NCBI GenBank assembly: GCA_965214415.1
Contig: CBDCBQ010000003.1
Coordinates: 1,178,001-1,242,000, forward strand
DNA from: RH-AL1 sp965214415
Lineage (GTDB): Bacteria > Pseudomonadota > Alphaproteobacteria > Rhizobiales > Beijerinckiaceae
Length of the DNA: 64,000 nt
Direction: 5' to 3'
The stretch's first letter is position 1, and each line of letters starts with the position of its first letter. The notes below the pieces were generated by a model. That model was not told the DNA's origin, made no database searches, and worked only from the letters and a program-made list of their open reading frames with translations. Position numbers and translations under genes: made by a program. Positions 6,586-15,048 of the stretch are shown one piece after another.

Positions 6586-8742
6586 TCACGCCGCGCTCGC
6601 CGCCTGCTCGCCCTCGTGCTGCATCACGAACAGCAGCACCGATCGGCCGGTCACCTCGTAGGACTCGCCCGGCTTGAACGAGGGCGCGTCGTCGAGCTTG
6701 GGCTGGTTGGTGTCGATCAGCAGCTGCCAGGCGACCCCGTCCGGCGTTTCCGGCAGCGTGAAGCCGACGCCGTCGCGCCAGCCGTTGAAGACGATCAGCA
6801 TGGTGGAATCGCTGCCGCGCCGCTTGACGCCGGTCTCCTGCGCGCGGCCGTCCATGAGCATGCCGACGCAGCGCGTGTTGGTATCGCCCCAGTCGCCCGC
6901 CCCCATCTCGTGGCCGCCGGTCGACACCCAGGTCAGGTCCTTGCCCTGCGTCTCATCGTTGAAGTCGCCGGAGAGAAAGCGGCTGTGGCGCAGGATCGGG
7001 TACTTGTGGCGCAGCCCGGTGAGCTTCCTGGTGAAGTCGACCAGCGACTGGCCCTTCTCCTCGAGGTCCCAGTGCAACCAGGAGATCTCGGAATCCTGGC
7101 AGTAGGCGTTGTTGTTGCCATCCTGCGTACGGCCGAACTCGTCGCCCGCGAGGATCATCGGCGTGCCCTGCGACAGCAACAGCGTGGCCAGCATGTTGCG
7201 GATCTGGCGGGCGCGGAGCTCGTTGATCGCCGCGTCGTCGGTCGGCCCCTCGACGCCGCAATTCCAGGAGCGGTTGTCCGAGTTGCCGTCCTTGTTCTTC
7301 TCGCCGTTCGCCTCGTTGTGCTTCTCGTCGTAGGTGACGGTGTCGTTCAGCGTGAAGCCGTCGTGCGCGGTCACGAAGTTGACGCAGGCCCAGGCGCGGC
7401 GGCCCTGGTGATTGAAGCTCTCGGCTGACGCGCAAAGCCGCGCGGCGAGCGTGCCGACCGAGGAGCGCCCGCGCCAGAAATCGCGGACATCGTCGCGAAA
7501 CTTGTCGGTCCATTCCGCCCAGCCCGGCGGGAACGAGCCGACCTGGTAGCCACCCGGCCCGATGTCCCACGGCTCGGCGATCAGCTTGACCTTCTGCAGC
7601 ACCGGGTCCTGGCCGACAGCCTTCAAGAATCCCGACTGGTTGTCGAAGCCATTCGGCTCGCGCGCCAGGATGGTGCCGAGGTCGAACCTGAACCCGTCGA
7701 CATGCATCTCCTCGACCCAGTAGCGCAGGCTGTCGGTGACCATCTGGATCACCCGGGCATGCGACAGGTTCACCGTGTTCCCGGTGCCGGTGTCGTTGAT
7801 GTAGTAGCGCTTCTTGTCGGGCAGCAGCCGGTAGTACGAGGCGTTGTCGATACCCTTGAAGGACAGGGTCGGCCCCATCTCGTTGCCTTCGGACGTGTGG
7901 TTGTAGACGACGTCGAGGATGATCTCGAGCCCCGCCTCATGGTAGCGGGCGACCATCTCCTTGAACTCGCGCAGCGAATTCGGCACGTCGTTCGCGTAGC
8001 GCGGGCTCGGCGCGAAGAAGCCGATCGTGTTGTAGCCCCAGTAGTTGGCGAGGCCGCGATCGACCAGGAAATCATCCTGGACGAAGGTGTGGATCGGCAG
8101 CAGCTCGACCGAGGTGACGCCGAGCGCCTTGATGTAATCGACCACCTCTTTCTGGCCGAACCCCTTGTAGGTGCCGCGCAGCTCCTCCGGCACCTTCTCG
8201 TTCAGCTTCGTGAAACCCTTGACGTGCGTCTCGTAGGTGATCGTGTCGTCCCAAGGCACGCGAAACCCGGCAGGCTCGCCGTGCCAGTCGAAGTCCTGAT
8301 CGACGATGACGCACTTCGGCATGAACGGCGCCGAGTCACGCTCGTCGAACGTCGTGTCGTCGCCGGACTCCATCTTGTAGCCGAATAGCGCTGGGTTCCA
8401 TTCCAGCTCGCCGGCATGCGCGCGCGCATAGGGGTCGAGCAGCAGCTTGTTCGGATTGAACCGGTGTCCATCCTCCGGCCGATAGGGCCCATGGACGCGA
8501 TAGCCATAGAACGTACCAGGATGAACGCCCGGCACGTAGCCATGGAAAATCTGGTCGGTGTATTCCGGCAGCTCGAAGCGCGCCGTCTCCTGCTTGCCGG
8601 TGGCATCGTAAAGGCACACTTCGACCTTGGTCGCGTTGGCCGAAAACAGCGCGAAGTTGGTGCCGTCGCCGTCCCAATGCGCGCCGCGTGGGTAGGGGAG
8701 GCCTTCCTTGACCTGCTGCTTCGTCTCGTCGGCCAAGGGCAA
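6586..8742 (-). CDS. glgX: glycogen debranching enzyme GlgX
   Basis: This is a 718-residue isoamylase-type debranching enzyme (GH13). It hydrolyses alpha-1,6 branches in glycogen or phosphorylase limit dextrin in the cytoplasm. The N-terminal carbohydrate-binding-like beta domain (PRGAHWDGDGTNFALFSANA) spans about 15-150 and is followed by the catalytic barrel. GH13 motifs are intact: DVVYNHT (277-282), DGFRFDLG with nucleophile Asp354, LIAEPWD with acid/base Glu390, and AHDGFTLND with Asp461. The length is typical for the family (650-720). No other glycogen gene is in the window. The start ATG at 8742 faces the divergent HAD gene across about 120 bp. Confidence 0.95.
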   Translation of the reverse strand: MPLADETKQQVKEGLPYPRGAHWDGDGTNFALFSANATKVEVCLYDATGKQETARFELPEYTDQIFHGYVPGVHPGTFYGYRVHGPYRPEDGHRFNPNKLLLDPYARAHAGELEWNPALFGYKMESGDDTTFDERDSAPFMPKCVIVDQDFDWHGEPAGFRVPWDDTITYETHVKGFTKLNEKVPEELRGTYKGFGQKEVVDYIKALGVTSVELLPIHTFVQDDFLVDRGLANYWGYNTIGFFAPSPRYANDVPNSLREFKEMVARYHEAGLEIILDVVYNHTSEGNEMGPTLSFKGIDNASYYRLLPDKKRYYINDTGTGNTVNLSHARVIQMVTDSLRYWVEEMHVDGFRFDLGTILAREPNGFDNQSGFLKAVGQDPVLQKVKLIAEPWDIGPGGYQVGSFPPGWAEWTDKFRDDVRDFWRGRSSVGTLAARLCASAESFNHQGRRAWACVNFVTAHDGFTLNDTVTYDEKHNEANGEKNKDGNSDNRSWNCGVEGPTDDAAINELRARQIRNMLATLLLSQGTPMILAGDEFGRTQDGNNNAYCQDSEISWLHWDLEEKGQSLVDFTRKLTGLRHKYPILRHSRFLSGDFNDETQGKDLTWVSTGGHEMGAGDWGDTNTRCVGMLMDGRAQETGVKRRGSDSTMLIVFNGWRDGVGFTLPETPDGVAWQLLIDTNQPKLDDAPSFKPGESYEVTGRSVLLFVMQHEGEQAASAA

Positions 8743-8864
8743 GCTCCCATGTTGCGGTGCGCGGTGTGCGGTGCGGTCGTCGATCTCGCTGCGACTAACG
8801 GGCGCGATCGAAAGACGTTCATCTTCGGGAAACTAGATACGAGACGAGCGTGGAGGCTGTCACC

Positions 8865-9569
8865 ATGATCCGTGCGCTGGCCTTCGATATCCAGGGGACG
8901 ACCGTCGACTTCCACGAGCCGTTGATGCGCCTCGGCGCCGAGACGAGCATCCGCAAGGGCCTCGACGTCGATTGGGCCGGCCTGACCAAGGCCTGGCGCG
9001 CGCTCTACCGCCAGTCGATGGACGCGATCATCGAGGGCCGCGCCGAGTGGGAGCGGGTCGACCGCATCTACCGCCGCGGCCTCGACGTCCTGCTCGCGCG
9101 GGCCGGCCTCGACGCGGCGATCACGGCATCCGAGCGGGATGCGATCAACGCGGTATGGACGCGGCTCGACGCCTGGCCCGACAGCGTCGCCGGCCTGACG
9201 CGGCTACGCCGCCGCTTCACGCTGGCGACCTTGTCGAATGCCGGCATGGCCGCCGTCGTCGCCGTGGTCAAGCACGCCGCCCTGCCCTTCGACGCGATCC
9301 TCAGCGCGGAGCTGGCGCTGAGCTACAAGCCGGCGCCGGCGGCCTACCAGCTCGCGGTCGACTACCTCGGCTATCCCGCCGACGAGATCATGATGGTCGC
9401 CTGCCACAAGTACGACCTGCACGCCGCCAAGGCGTTCGGCATGAAGACCGCCTTCGTCGCGCGCCCCTTCGAGTTCGGCCCGGACGGCCTGCCGGACTGC
9501 GCGCCGGAGGCCGGCTTCGACCTCAACGCGCGCGACTTTCTCGACCTGGCGGACCAGCTGGGGGCGTAG
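8865..9569 (+). CDS. haloacid dehalogenase type II (HAD superfamily)
   Basis: This is a 234-residue HAD hydrolase of the L-2-haloacid dehalogenase subgroup. Motif I is AFDIQGTTVDF with the nucleophile Asp near residue 8. Motif II is ATLSNAG, the conserved Lys is in SYKPAPAAY, and motif III is VACHKYDLHAAKAFG. The frame opens with a GTG at 8850, but GTGGAGG then serves as the Shine-Dalgarno for the ATG at 8865, which is chosen. Family members release halide from 2-haloalkanoic acids, but many annotated this way are phosphatases. The activity here is inferred only at family level. It converges with the ATP12 gene. Confidence 0.85.
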   Translation: MIRALAFDIQGTTVDFHEPLMRLGAETSIRKGLDVDWAGLTKAWRALYRQSMDAIIEGRAEWERVDRIYRRGLDVLLARAGLDAAITASERDAINAVWTRLDAWPDSVAGLTRLRRRFTLATLSNAGMAAVVAVVKHAALPFDAILSAELALSYKPAPAAYQLAVDYLGYPADEIMMVACHKYDLHAAKAFGMKTAFVARPFEFGPDGLPDCAPEAGFDLNARDFLDLADQLGA

Positions 9570-9571
9570 CG

Positions 9572-10372
9572 TCAGCGCGACAGCGCGTAGACCGCCGCGG
9601 CCGCGTGCATCTCGCGCCAGCGCCGGTCGCGGCGGGCGAGCGCCTCGTCGTCGGCGCCCCAATGGCGCATCTGGAAGTCCTCGTCGACATGCGCCGCCGA
9701 CCACGCCGCCTCGGCCGTCATCGCGCCAAGCCCGATGGCGAGCGCGATCAGGACCGAGCCGGACAGCGTCGTCATGACGCTGAGCGCCGCCAGGCGCAGC
9801 GCGCCGGCGGAGCCCGCCGCGATCGTTTCCACCTGGGCACGCACCGCGCGCGTGGCCGGCTCGGGCTGATCGACGGCGAGGACGCCTTGCGTGCAGACGA
9901 AGCGCGCGCCCAGGCTCTCGCGGGCGAAGGCCAGCACCGGGTCCCACGCCGCGGCCTGGGCCGCGACCAGCGTCTCGGGATCGGCGGCGCGGTAGCAGAC
10001 GAGATCGGTCTCGGCGAACTTCGCCACCTCGGCCACGGTCGCCGCGAGGTTGTGGGCGACGCCGTCGATCGCCGAATTGGCGAGCCGCGTCAGCGGCATG
10101 GCGTCGGGCTCGATGATCTCGACCTGCGCCGACCATTCGGCGGCGATCGCCTCGGCGAGCGCTCGCGTCGGCGCCAGCAGCGCCGCCTTGGCCGGGGTGC
10201 GGACGGGCCGGCCATCGAGCGCCGGGCCGAAGCCGCCGTCGCGCTCGATCACGGAGACGTCCTTGTAGAAGCGCCGCGGCAGCGCCTTCTTCAGATCGCG
10301 GCGCGCCATCGCGACCGGGTCGACCGGCTCTCTCGGCGTCGGCGCGAGATCATGACGGAGATCGTCGCTCAC
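9572..10372 (-). CDS. ATP12 family chaperone for F1-ATPase assembly
   Basis: This is a 266-residue protein of the ATP12 family, which in mitochondria binds the F1 alpha subunit during ATP synthase assembly and in alphaproteobacteria is presumed to do the same. Hallmarks are the RRFYKDVSV block near residue 33, the DGRPVRTPAKA motif, and the PLTRLANSAID and LVCYRAADPE segments around 92-133. The protein is cytoplasmic, without a signal sequence. It overlaps the upstream HAD phosphatase gene by 4 nt, an arrangement common in this group, so the two are co-transcribed. Confidence 0.92.
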   Translation of the reverse strand: MSDDLRHDLAPTPREPVDPVAMARRDLKKALPRRFYKDVSVIERDGGFGPALDGRPVRTPAKAALLAPTRALAEAIAAEWSAQVEIIEPDAMPLTRLANSAIDGVAHNLAATVAEVAKFAETDLVCYRAADPETLVAAQAAAWDPVLAFARESLGARFVCTQGVLAVDQPEPATRAVRAQVETIAAGSAGALRLAALSVMTTLSGSVLIALAIGLGAMTAEAAWSAAHVDEDFQMRHWGADDEALARRDRRWREMHAAAAVYALSR

Positions 10373-11037
10373 GCCGCGTCCCGTGTCCGCCGGTCGTCGA
10401 GCGCTCGCAACAGCTCGTCGAAATCCTCGACGACCCGCTCGGCGCCCACCGCCAACAGCATCGGCGTGTCGTGGTATCCCCAGGCGACTCCGAGGGGCCG
10501 GACGCCCGCCGCCACGGCCATCTCCATGTCGTAGCTCGTGTCCCCCACCATCGCGGCCGCCGCGGCATCGACGCCCACCGCCGCCACCGCGGCCCGGAGC
10601 ATCGCCGGGTGCGGCTTAGAGGGATGGTCGTCGGCGGTCTGGATCGTCGCGAACATGTCCCGCCACCCCTGCGACTCGATCAGCGCGGCGACACCGCGTC
10701 GCGACTTGCCGGTGGCGATGCCGAGCTTGATATCGACGCGTGCGTGCAGCAGCGTCAACGTCTCCCGCGCGCCGGGATAGAGCACGTCGGCGTAGCCCGG
10801 CTGCCGGCGGATGTCGTGCCACGCGTCCTTGTAGGCATTCGCCAGACCCTCGATCGGCGCGTCGCGCCCCGCGAGCGCGACAAAGGCCTCGTGCAGGGAC
10901 AGCCCGACGACGCCAAGCGCCATCCGCCGAGACGGCGGCGCGAGCCCGTGCGCCGCGAAGGCGCGCGTTTGCGCCTCCACGATGTGGTGCTGGCTGTCGA
11001 CGAGCGTGCCGTCGACATCGAGGATGACGAGCTGCAA
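10369..11037 (-). CDS. HAD-IA hydrolase, phosphoglycolate phosphatase-like
   Basis: This is a 222-residue HAD subfamily IA phosphatase. Motif I is LVILDVDGTLVDS (nucleophile Asp7, acid Asp9), motif II lies in LGIATGKSRRG, the conserved Lys is in SKPHPAM and motif III is MVGDTSYDMEMA. A helical cap lies between motifs I and II. Similar proteins dephosphorylate phosphoglycolate, pyrophosphate or sugar phosphates; the substrate is not determined here. It is immediately upstream of the ATP12 gene with a 4-nt overlap, which suggests a shared transcript rather than a shared pathway. Confidence 0.88.
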   Translation of the reverse strand: MQLVILDVDGTLVDSQHHIVEAQTRAFAAHGLAPPSRRMALGVVGLSLHEAFVALAGRDAPIEGLANAYKDAWHDIRRQPGYADVLYPGARETLTLLHARVDIKLGIATGKSRRGVAALIESQGWRDMFATIQTADDHPSKPHPAMLRAAVAAVGVDAAAAAMVGDTSYDMEMAVAAGVRPLGVAWGYHDTPMLLAVGAERVVEDFDELLRALDDRRTRDAA

Positions 11038-11091
11038 TCGGCCTCCATTCAGACAGGCCGAAGTTTGTCGGCCCCGCCAAGACTATCGAGG

Positions 11092-11454
11092 TCAGCCCTT
11101 GCCCTTGGCGCAGGACCTGACGAAGGTCTTCATCTCGTCGCCCGACAGGCCCTTGGCCTTGGCATCCATGCGGCACTGCAGGCGGCCCGCCATTTCGGGA
11201 TGATCCTTGGTGACGCAGTCCATGATCGCCTTCTTCCGGTCCGGACCCTTGACGCCCTGCGACTGCACCTGCGTCCGGCAGGCGGACATCGCCTCCTTCA
11301 TCTTGCCGCCCTTGCCGCCGCCGCCGCCTTTGCCACCACCGCCACCACCCTGGCCGTCGGACGGAGCCGCGCCGGCATCGGGCGCGTTGGCCTGCGCGAA
11401 CGCGGGCGTGACGAAGAGAACGGTGGCGGCGAGCACGATAACGGCTGACTTCAT
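11092..11454 (-). CDS. exported PsiF-repeat-like protein with Gly-rich linker
   Basis: This is a 120-residue secreted protein. A Sec signal peptide (MKSAVIVLAATVLFVTPAFA, cleavage after AFA) precedes a low-complexity Gly/Lys linker at about 35-50. Two copies of a Cys-bounded repeat follow (CRTQVQSQGVKGPDRKKAIMDC and a second starting CRMDAKAKGLSGDE). This Cys-x(n)-GxxxxxR/M-x-FxxxC pattern matches PsiF repeats, whose function is unknown; psiF in E. coli is phosphate-starvation induced. The Cys pairs could form disulfides in the periplasm. It is 54 bp upstream of the HAD phosphatase gene on the same strand. Confidence 0.75.
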   Translation of the reverse strand: MKSAVIVLAATVLFVTPAFAQANAPDAGAAPSDGQGGGGGGKGGGGGKGGKMKEAMSACRTQVQSQGVKGPDRKKAIMDCVTKDHPEMAGRLQCRMDAKAKGLSGDEMKTFVRSCAKGKG

Positions 11455-11577
11455 CTTGCAACTCCTTGAACGACGATCATCCCACGGCTGGGGAACGTCC
11501 TGCCAGTCACGAACCCTTTGCGGATTTCACAGGGTTTTGTCTTTCTGGTGACGCCGCCGACGCGTCCCGGCTCGGCT

Positions 11578-11967
11578 TCAGCCCGGCCGAACCTCGCCGG
11601 CCTTGTCGCGGCTGAGGCCGGCCGCCTCGAGCTCGCCGAGATAGGCCGCCCACTTGGCCGCCTGCGCGCAGCCCAGCTCGTGCAGGTAGCCCCAGGTGAA
11701 GATGCCGGTGTCGTGCCCGTCGTCGAAGCCGAGCTTGACCGCGTAGCTGCCGATCGGCTCGACCGCGGCGATCGCCACCTGGCGCTTGCCGCCGACGATC
11801 CGTCGCTCGCGCCGGCTGTGGCCCTGCACCTCGGCGCTCGGGCTCATCACCCGCAGCAGCTCGGCCGGCAGCTCGAAAGCGCGCGCGTCGTCGAAAGAGA
11901 CCTTGAGTATACGGCCCTTGTCCTGCACCCTGATTTCCGTCGGCCATGCGACATGCGCATCCGGCAT
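11578..11967 (-). CDS. DUF971 family protein
   Basis: This is a 129-residue protein of the DUF971 family, related to the N-terminal domain of gamma-butyrobetaine hydroxylase. The block EIRVQDKGRILKVSFDDARAF at the start, LPAELLRVMSPSAEVQGH in the middle and DDGHDTGIFTWGYLHELG near the end are characteristic. The longer frame upstream is antisense to moaA; the ATG at 11967 is the last start and fits the family N-terminus. DUF971 proteins often neighbour moa or Fe-S genes, as here, where it is divergent from moaA with about 40 bp between starts. The function is unknown. Confidence 0.88.
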   Translation of the reverse strand: MPDAHVAWPTEIRVQDKGRILKVSFDDARAFELPAELLRVMSPSAEVQGHSRRERRIVGGKRQVAIAAVEPIGSYAVKLGFDDGHDTGIFTWGYLHELGCAQAAKWAAYLGELEAAGLSRDKAGEVRPG

Positions 11968-12009
11968 CCGTCCCGCTCCACCCTTAAACCCGCGCTTTCG
12001 CCACGCTAT

Positions 12010-13074
12010 ATGAGCATGATGACACCCGCCAACGCATCGGCCGCGGTCGACGCCTTCACAGTCGCCCGGCCCGCGGGAGCGCCCCTCGTCGACCCGTTTG
12101 GTCGCAATGTCGACTACATCCGCGTGTCGGTCACCGACAGGTGCGACTTCCGCTGCGTGTATTGCATGGCGGAAGACATGCAGTTCCTGCCCAAGCGCGA
12201 TCTGCTGAGCCTCGAGGAGCTGGACCGGCTCTGCACTGCCTTCGTCGCGCGCGGCACGCGAAAGATCCGGCTGACCGGCGGCGAGCCGCTGGTGCGGCGC
12301 GACGTGATGCAGCTCATCCGCAACCTCTCGCGCCATCTCGACAGCGGCGCCCTGCAGGAGCTGACCCTCACCACCAACGGCTCGCAGCTCGCCCGTTTCG
12401 CCGGCGAGTTGGCGCACGCCGGCGTGCGCCGCATCAACGTCTCGATCGACAGCCTGGACCCTGAAAGGTTCAAGGCGATCACCCGGCGCGGCGACCTCGG
12501 CGTGGTGCTGCGCGGCCTCGATGCCGCGCAGGCGGCGGGGCTCGCGATCAAGATCAACATGGTGGCGCTGAAGGGCGTCAACGACCACGAGATCCCCGCC
12601 ATGCTCGAGTGGGCGCACGGCCGCGGCATGGACCTCACCCTGATCGAGGTGATGCCGATGGGCGAGATCGGCGAGGACCGCATCGACCAGTACCTGCCGC
12701 TGTCGCGCGTGCGGGCCAGCCTGCTGGATCGCTTCACCCTGACCGACCTCGCCTACAAGACGAGCGGCCCCGCCCGCTACGTGAAGGTCGAGGAGACCGG
12801 CGGCCGGCTCGGCTTCATCACGCCGTTGACCCACAATTTCTGCGAGAGCTGCAACCGCGTCCGCGTCACCTGCACCGGCACCCTCTACATGTGCCTCGGC
12901 CAGGACGACGCCGCCGACCTGCGCGCCCCGCTGCGCGCCTCCGAGGGCGACGAACCCCTCGACGCCGCGATCACCGCCGCCATCGCCCGCAAGCCGAAGG
13001 GCCACGATTTCATCATCGACCGCGGCATGGATCGCCCGGCGGTGGGCCGGCACATGAGCGTGACGGGGGGGTGA
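12010..13074 (+). CDS. moaA: GTP 3',8-cyclase MoaA
   Basis: This is a 354-residue radical SAM enzyme that converts GTP to 3',8-cyclo-GTP in the first step of molybdenum cofactor synthesis. The N-terminal SAM-binding cluster motif is CDFRCVYC (Cys45, Cys49, Cys52). The second cluster is formed by Cys278, Cys281 and Cys295 in the C-terminal region NFCESCNRVRV...MC. The protein ends in GG, the conserved MoaA tail. The GGEP motif is in LTGGEPLVRRD. Three start codons lie close together (12010, 12016, 12019) with no strong Shine-Dalgarno, so the exact start is uncertain. It is divergent from DUF971. No other moa gene is in the window. Confidence 0.96.
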   Translation: MSMMTPANASAAVDAFTVARPAGAPLVDPFGRNVDYIRVSVTDRCDFRCVYCMAEDMQFLPKRDLLSLEELDRLCTAFVARGTRKIRLTGGEPLVRRDVMQLIRNLSRHLDSGALQELTLTTNGSQLARFAGELAHAGVRRINVSIDSLDPERFKAITRRGDLGVVLRGLDAAQAAGLAIKINMVALKGVNDHEIPAMLEWAHGRGMDLTLIEVMPMGEIGEDRIDQYLPLSRVRASLLDRFTLTDLAYKTSGPARYVKVEETGGRLGFITPLTHNFCESCNRVRVTCTGTLYMCLGQDDAADLRAPLRASEGDEPLDAAITAAIARKPKGHDFIIDRGMDRPAVGRHMSVTGG

Positions 13075-13105
13075 GGGGCGATAAACAAGACGGCCAGGTG
13101 ACAGG

Positions 13106-13219
13106 CTAGTCGGTTTGATAGCGAACCTTCAGAAATGCAGGTGTCAAGGAGGGAGCCGCCTCGACTAGGCGCTCGATCGTTTCCGCCACGCCGTCGGCCG
13201 CCAAAGCGTGTCGGATCAT
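13106..13219 (-). CDS. small hypothetical protein, start uncertain
   Basis: The C-terminal 37 residues from the ATG at 13219 (MIRHALAADGVAETIERLVE...) look like genuine coding sequence. The same frame stays protein-like upstream to about 13343 (PTPAPRYAAAAALHAA..., then VELPDDAHFTTKRG). No ATG, GTG or TTG with a Shine-Dalgarno is available in that upstream part. Either the true start is a rare codon or the N-terminus has been lost. The full frame would give about 75-80 residues. The gene converges with moaA and is divergent from the MXKDX-repeat gene. No family is recognised. Confidence 0.4.
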   Translation of the reverse strand: MIRHALAADGVAETIERLVEAAPSLTPAFLKVRYQTD

Positions 13220-13378
13220 TCCCCGCTTGGTGGTGAAATGCGCGTCGTCGGGCAGTTCGACGCGGGCGGCTACGGTGGCGGCGTGCAGAGCCGCCGCGGC
13301 CGCGTAACGTGGCGCGGGTGTCGGGCGAAAGGAGACCGTCGTCTCGCGTCGAGGCGGCCCAAAAGCGAGACATCCCCT

Positions 13379-13582
13379 ATGCGCAACGCACTCCGCCTCG
13401 TCGTCCTCTCGGCCCTCTCCCTCTCGGTGCTGGCCGCCGTGCCGGCTCTCGCCCAGGAGAGCATGTCGAAGGAGTCCATGATGAAGAAGGACTCGATGAA
13501 GAAGCACAGCATGAAGAAGCATGCGATGTCGAAGGATGCGATGTCGAAGGACGAGATGTCGAAGGACGAGATGAAGAAGTAG
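13379..13582 (+). CDS. exported MXKDX-type pentapeptide repeat protein
   Basis: This is a 67-residue secreted protein. A Sec signal peptide of about 26 residues ends in ALAQ. The entire mature part is a short-period repeat of Met-Ser/Lys-Lys-Asp/His-x (MSKDA, MSKDE, MKKHS, MKKHA and similar). This matches the MXKDX repeat family, small exported proteins of unknown function found in many proteobacteria. The mature peptide is highly charged, Met-rich and probably unstructured; Met and His could bind copper or silver, which is inference. It stands alone, divergent from the small gene at 13106. Confidence 0.8.
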   Translation: MRNALRLVVLSALSLSVLAAVPALAQESMSKESMMKKDSMKKHSMKKHAMSKDAMSKDEMSKDEMKK

Positions 13583-13717
13583 CGTCGCGATCCGCGGCGT
13601 CCGCGCGCCGGCGATCACCTGACGGACCCGAATTGGCGGCGCACTCCGGCGCCGCCGCCGAGATCGCCAAAGCGTTGTTTTCAAAAGGTAATCTCGAACA
13701 GTCGACGAGTTTCGTCC

Positions 13718-13741
13718 TGACGCATGACGCAGCCTGACGCA
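13718..13741 (+). repeat. triple TGACGCA array, copy 1
   Basis: Three TGACGCA heptamers start at 13718, 13725 and 13735 and are followed by an A-run and GCG. The same array with identical spacing occurs on the minus strand at 41816-41839 upstream of degP. Here it lies between two convergent genes (the MXKDX-repeat gene and mrp), so it is not in an obvious promoter. It could be an operator for an unannotated transcript, a repeat element or a protein-binding site of the chromosome. Confidence 0.7.
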
Positions 13742-13782
13742 AAAATCGCGTTCGGGATGTCGTGGATCTCGCGCCGGGCGCC

Positions 13783-14874
13783 CTACTCCATCACGATCCG
13801 CGGCGCCGGCCGCGCCTTGGCTCCCTCGAGTCCCGCGCGCACCCGCCCGGCGATCTCGCGGTAGATCTGGCCCGCGGCGCTGTCCGGCGCCACGGCGACC
13901 GTCGGGCGGCCGGCATCGGATTGCTCGCGGATCTGCAAGGTGAGCGGCACCTCGCCGAGGAAGGGGACGCCGAGCGTCTCCGCCTCGTGGCGGGCGCCGC
14001 CGTGGGCGAAGATGTCGGAGCGGCCCTGGCAGTGCGGGCAGACGAAATAGCTCATGTTCTCGACGATGCCGAGGATCGGCACGTTGGTCTTTTGGAACAT
14101 CGTGACGCCGCGCCGCGCGTCGATCAGGGCGAGGTCCTGCGGCGTCGAGACGATGACGGCGCCGGCCAGCGGCACGCTCTGGGCCAGGGTGAGCTGCGCA
14201 TCGCCGGTGCCGGGCGGCATGTCGACGACGAGGCAGTCGAGCTCGCCCCAGTCGACCTCGCGCAGCAGCTGGTTGATGGCGCTCATCACCATCGGGCCGC
14301 GCCAGATCATCGCCTCCCCCTCGGCGACGAGGAAGCCGATCGACATCGCCTTCAAGCCGAACACCCGCAGCGGCTTCAGCATCTTGCCCTCGAGCTCGGG
14401 CTTCACGTCGAGGCCGAGCAGGCGCGGCAGGGAGGGACCGAACACGTCGGCGTCGAGGATGCCGACGCGCCAGCCCGAGCCCGCGAGGCCGAGCGCCAGG
14501 TTGACGGCGGTGGTCGACTTGCCGACGCCGCCCTTGCCGGAGGCGACCGCGATGATGCGCGCGATGCCCGGAATCGCGAGGTTTTTGGGTGCTGCGGTGC
14601 GGGTCGGCGCGGCGGCGGCCGGGGCGGCCGGCTTCTCGGCCGTCAGCGTCACGATGGCGGCGGCGACACCAGGCAGCGCCTTGACCTGGCGTTCGGCCTC
14701 GGTCCGCATGACCTCCATCGCCTGCGCGAGGCGCGGGTCGCCGGTCAGCGCGAGGTACACCTTGCCGTCGCCAATCGTCAGGCCGCTGATGCCGTTGGCG
14801 CGCGAGACGCACGTGCGCCCGTCCGGCCCGGCGATCGTCGCCAGCGCGTCGAGCACATCCTTCTCGGTGACCAT
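13783..14874 (-). CDS. mrp: Mrp/ApbC family iron-sulfur cluster carrier ATPase
   Basis: This is a 363-residue Mrp-family P-loop ATPase that binds and delivers Fe-S clusters in the cytoplasm. A MIP18/DUF59 domain occupies about residues 1-80. An Ala/Pro-rich linker follows, then the deviant Walker A SGKGGVGKS (112-120), the LDADVFGPS switch and the CPHC motif (Cys279, Cys282) that holds a bridging 4Fe-4S cluster in a dimer. The ATG at 14874 has a clear AGGAG upstream and defines the family N-terminus; the longer frame is antisense noise. It is divergent from the amino-acid-binding protein gene and faces away from the MXKDX gene. Confidence 0.95.
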   Translation of the reverse strand: MVTEKDVLDALATIAGPDGRTCVSRANGISGLTIGDGKVYLALTGDPRLAQAMEVMRTEAERQVKALPGVAAAIVTLTAEKPAAPAAAAPTRTAAPKNLAIPGIARIIAVASGKGGVGKSTTAVNLALGLAGSGWRVGILDADVFGPSLPRLLGLDVKPELEGKMLKPLRVFGLKAMSIGFLVAEGEAMIWRGPMVMSAINQLLREVDWGELDCLVVDMPPGTGDAQLTLAQSVPLAGAVIVSTPQDLALIDARRGVTMFQKTNVPILGIVENMSYFVCPHCQGRSDIFAHGGARHEAETLGVPFLGEVPLTLQIREQSDAGRPTVAVAPDSAAGQIYREIAGRVRAGLEGAKARPAPRIVME

Positions 14875-15048
14875 TCCCACTCCTGACCGGGCGCGCGCGA
14901 CTTTCGGAGACCCGCGCAAGACAAGGACGTAATGGTTTTCGCGTCGTTCGAAACCTCTCCGGCGTCGTTTTCCTGGCGGCGGCGTCGGCTTGCGTGCCGA
15001 TGGTGCCATGTGCAGGGTCGTGGGGACCAACGAAACAGGAGGGCCGGC

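Noticed and set aside
6559..7428. Plus-strand frame over glgX
   Set aside because: Shadow of glgX; no Shine-Dalgarno and no domain.
11578..13053. 491-codon frame upstream of DUF971
   Set aside because: The part before the ATG at 11967 is antisense to moaA. DUF971 has its normal length from that ATG.
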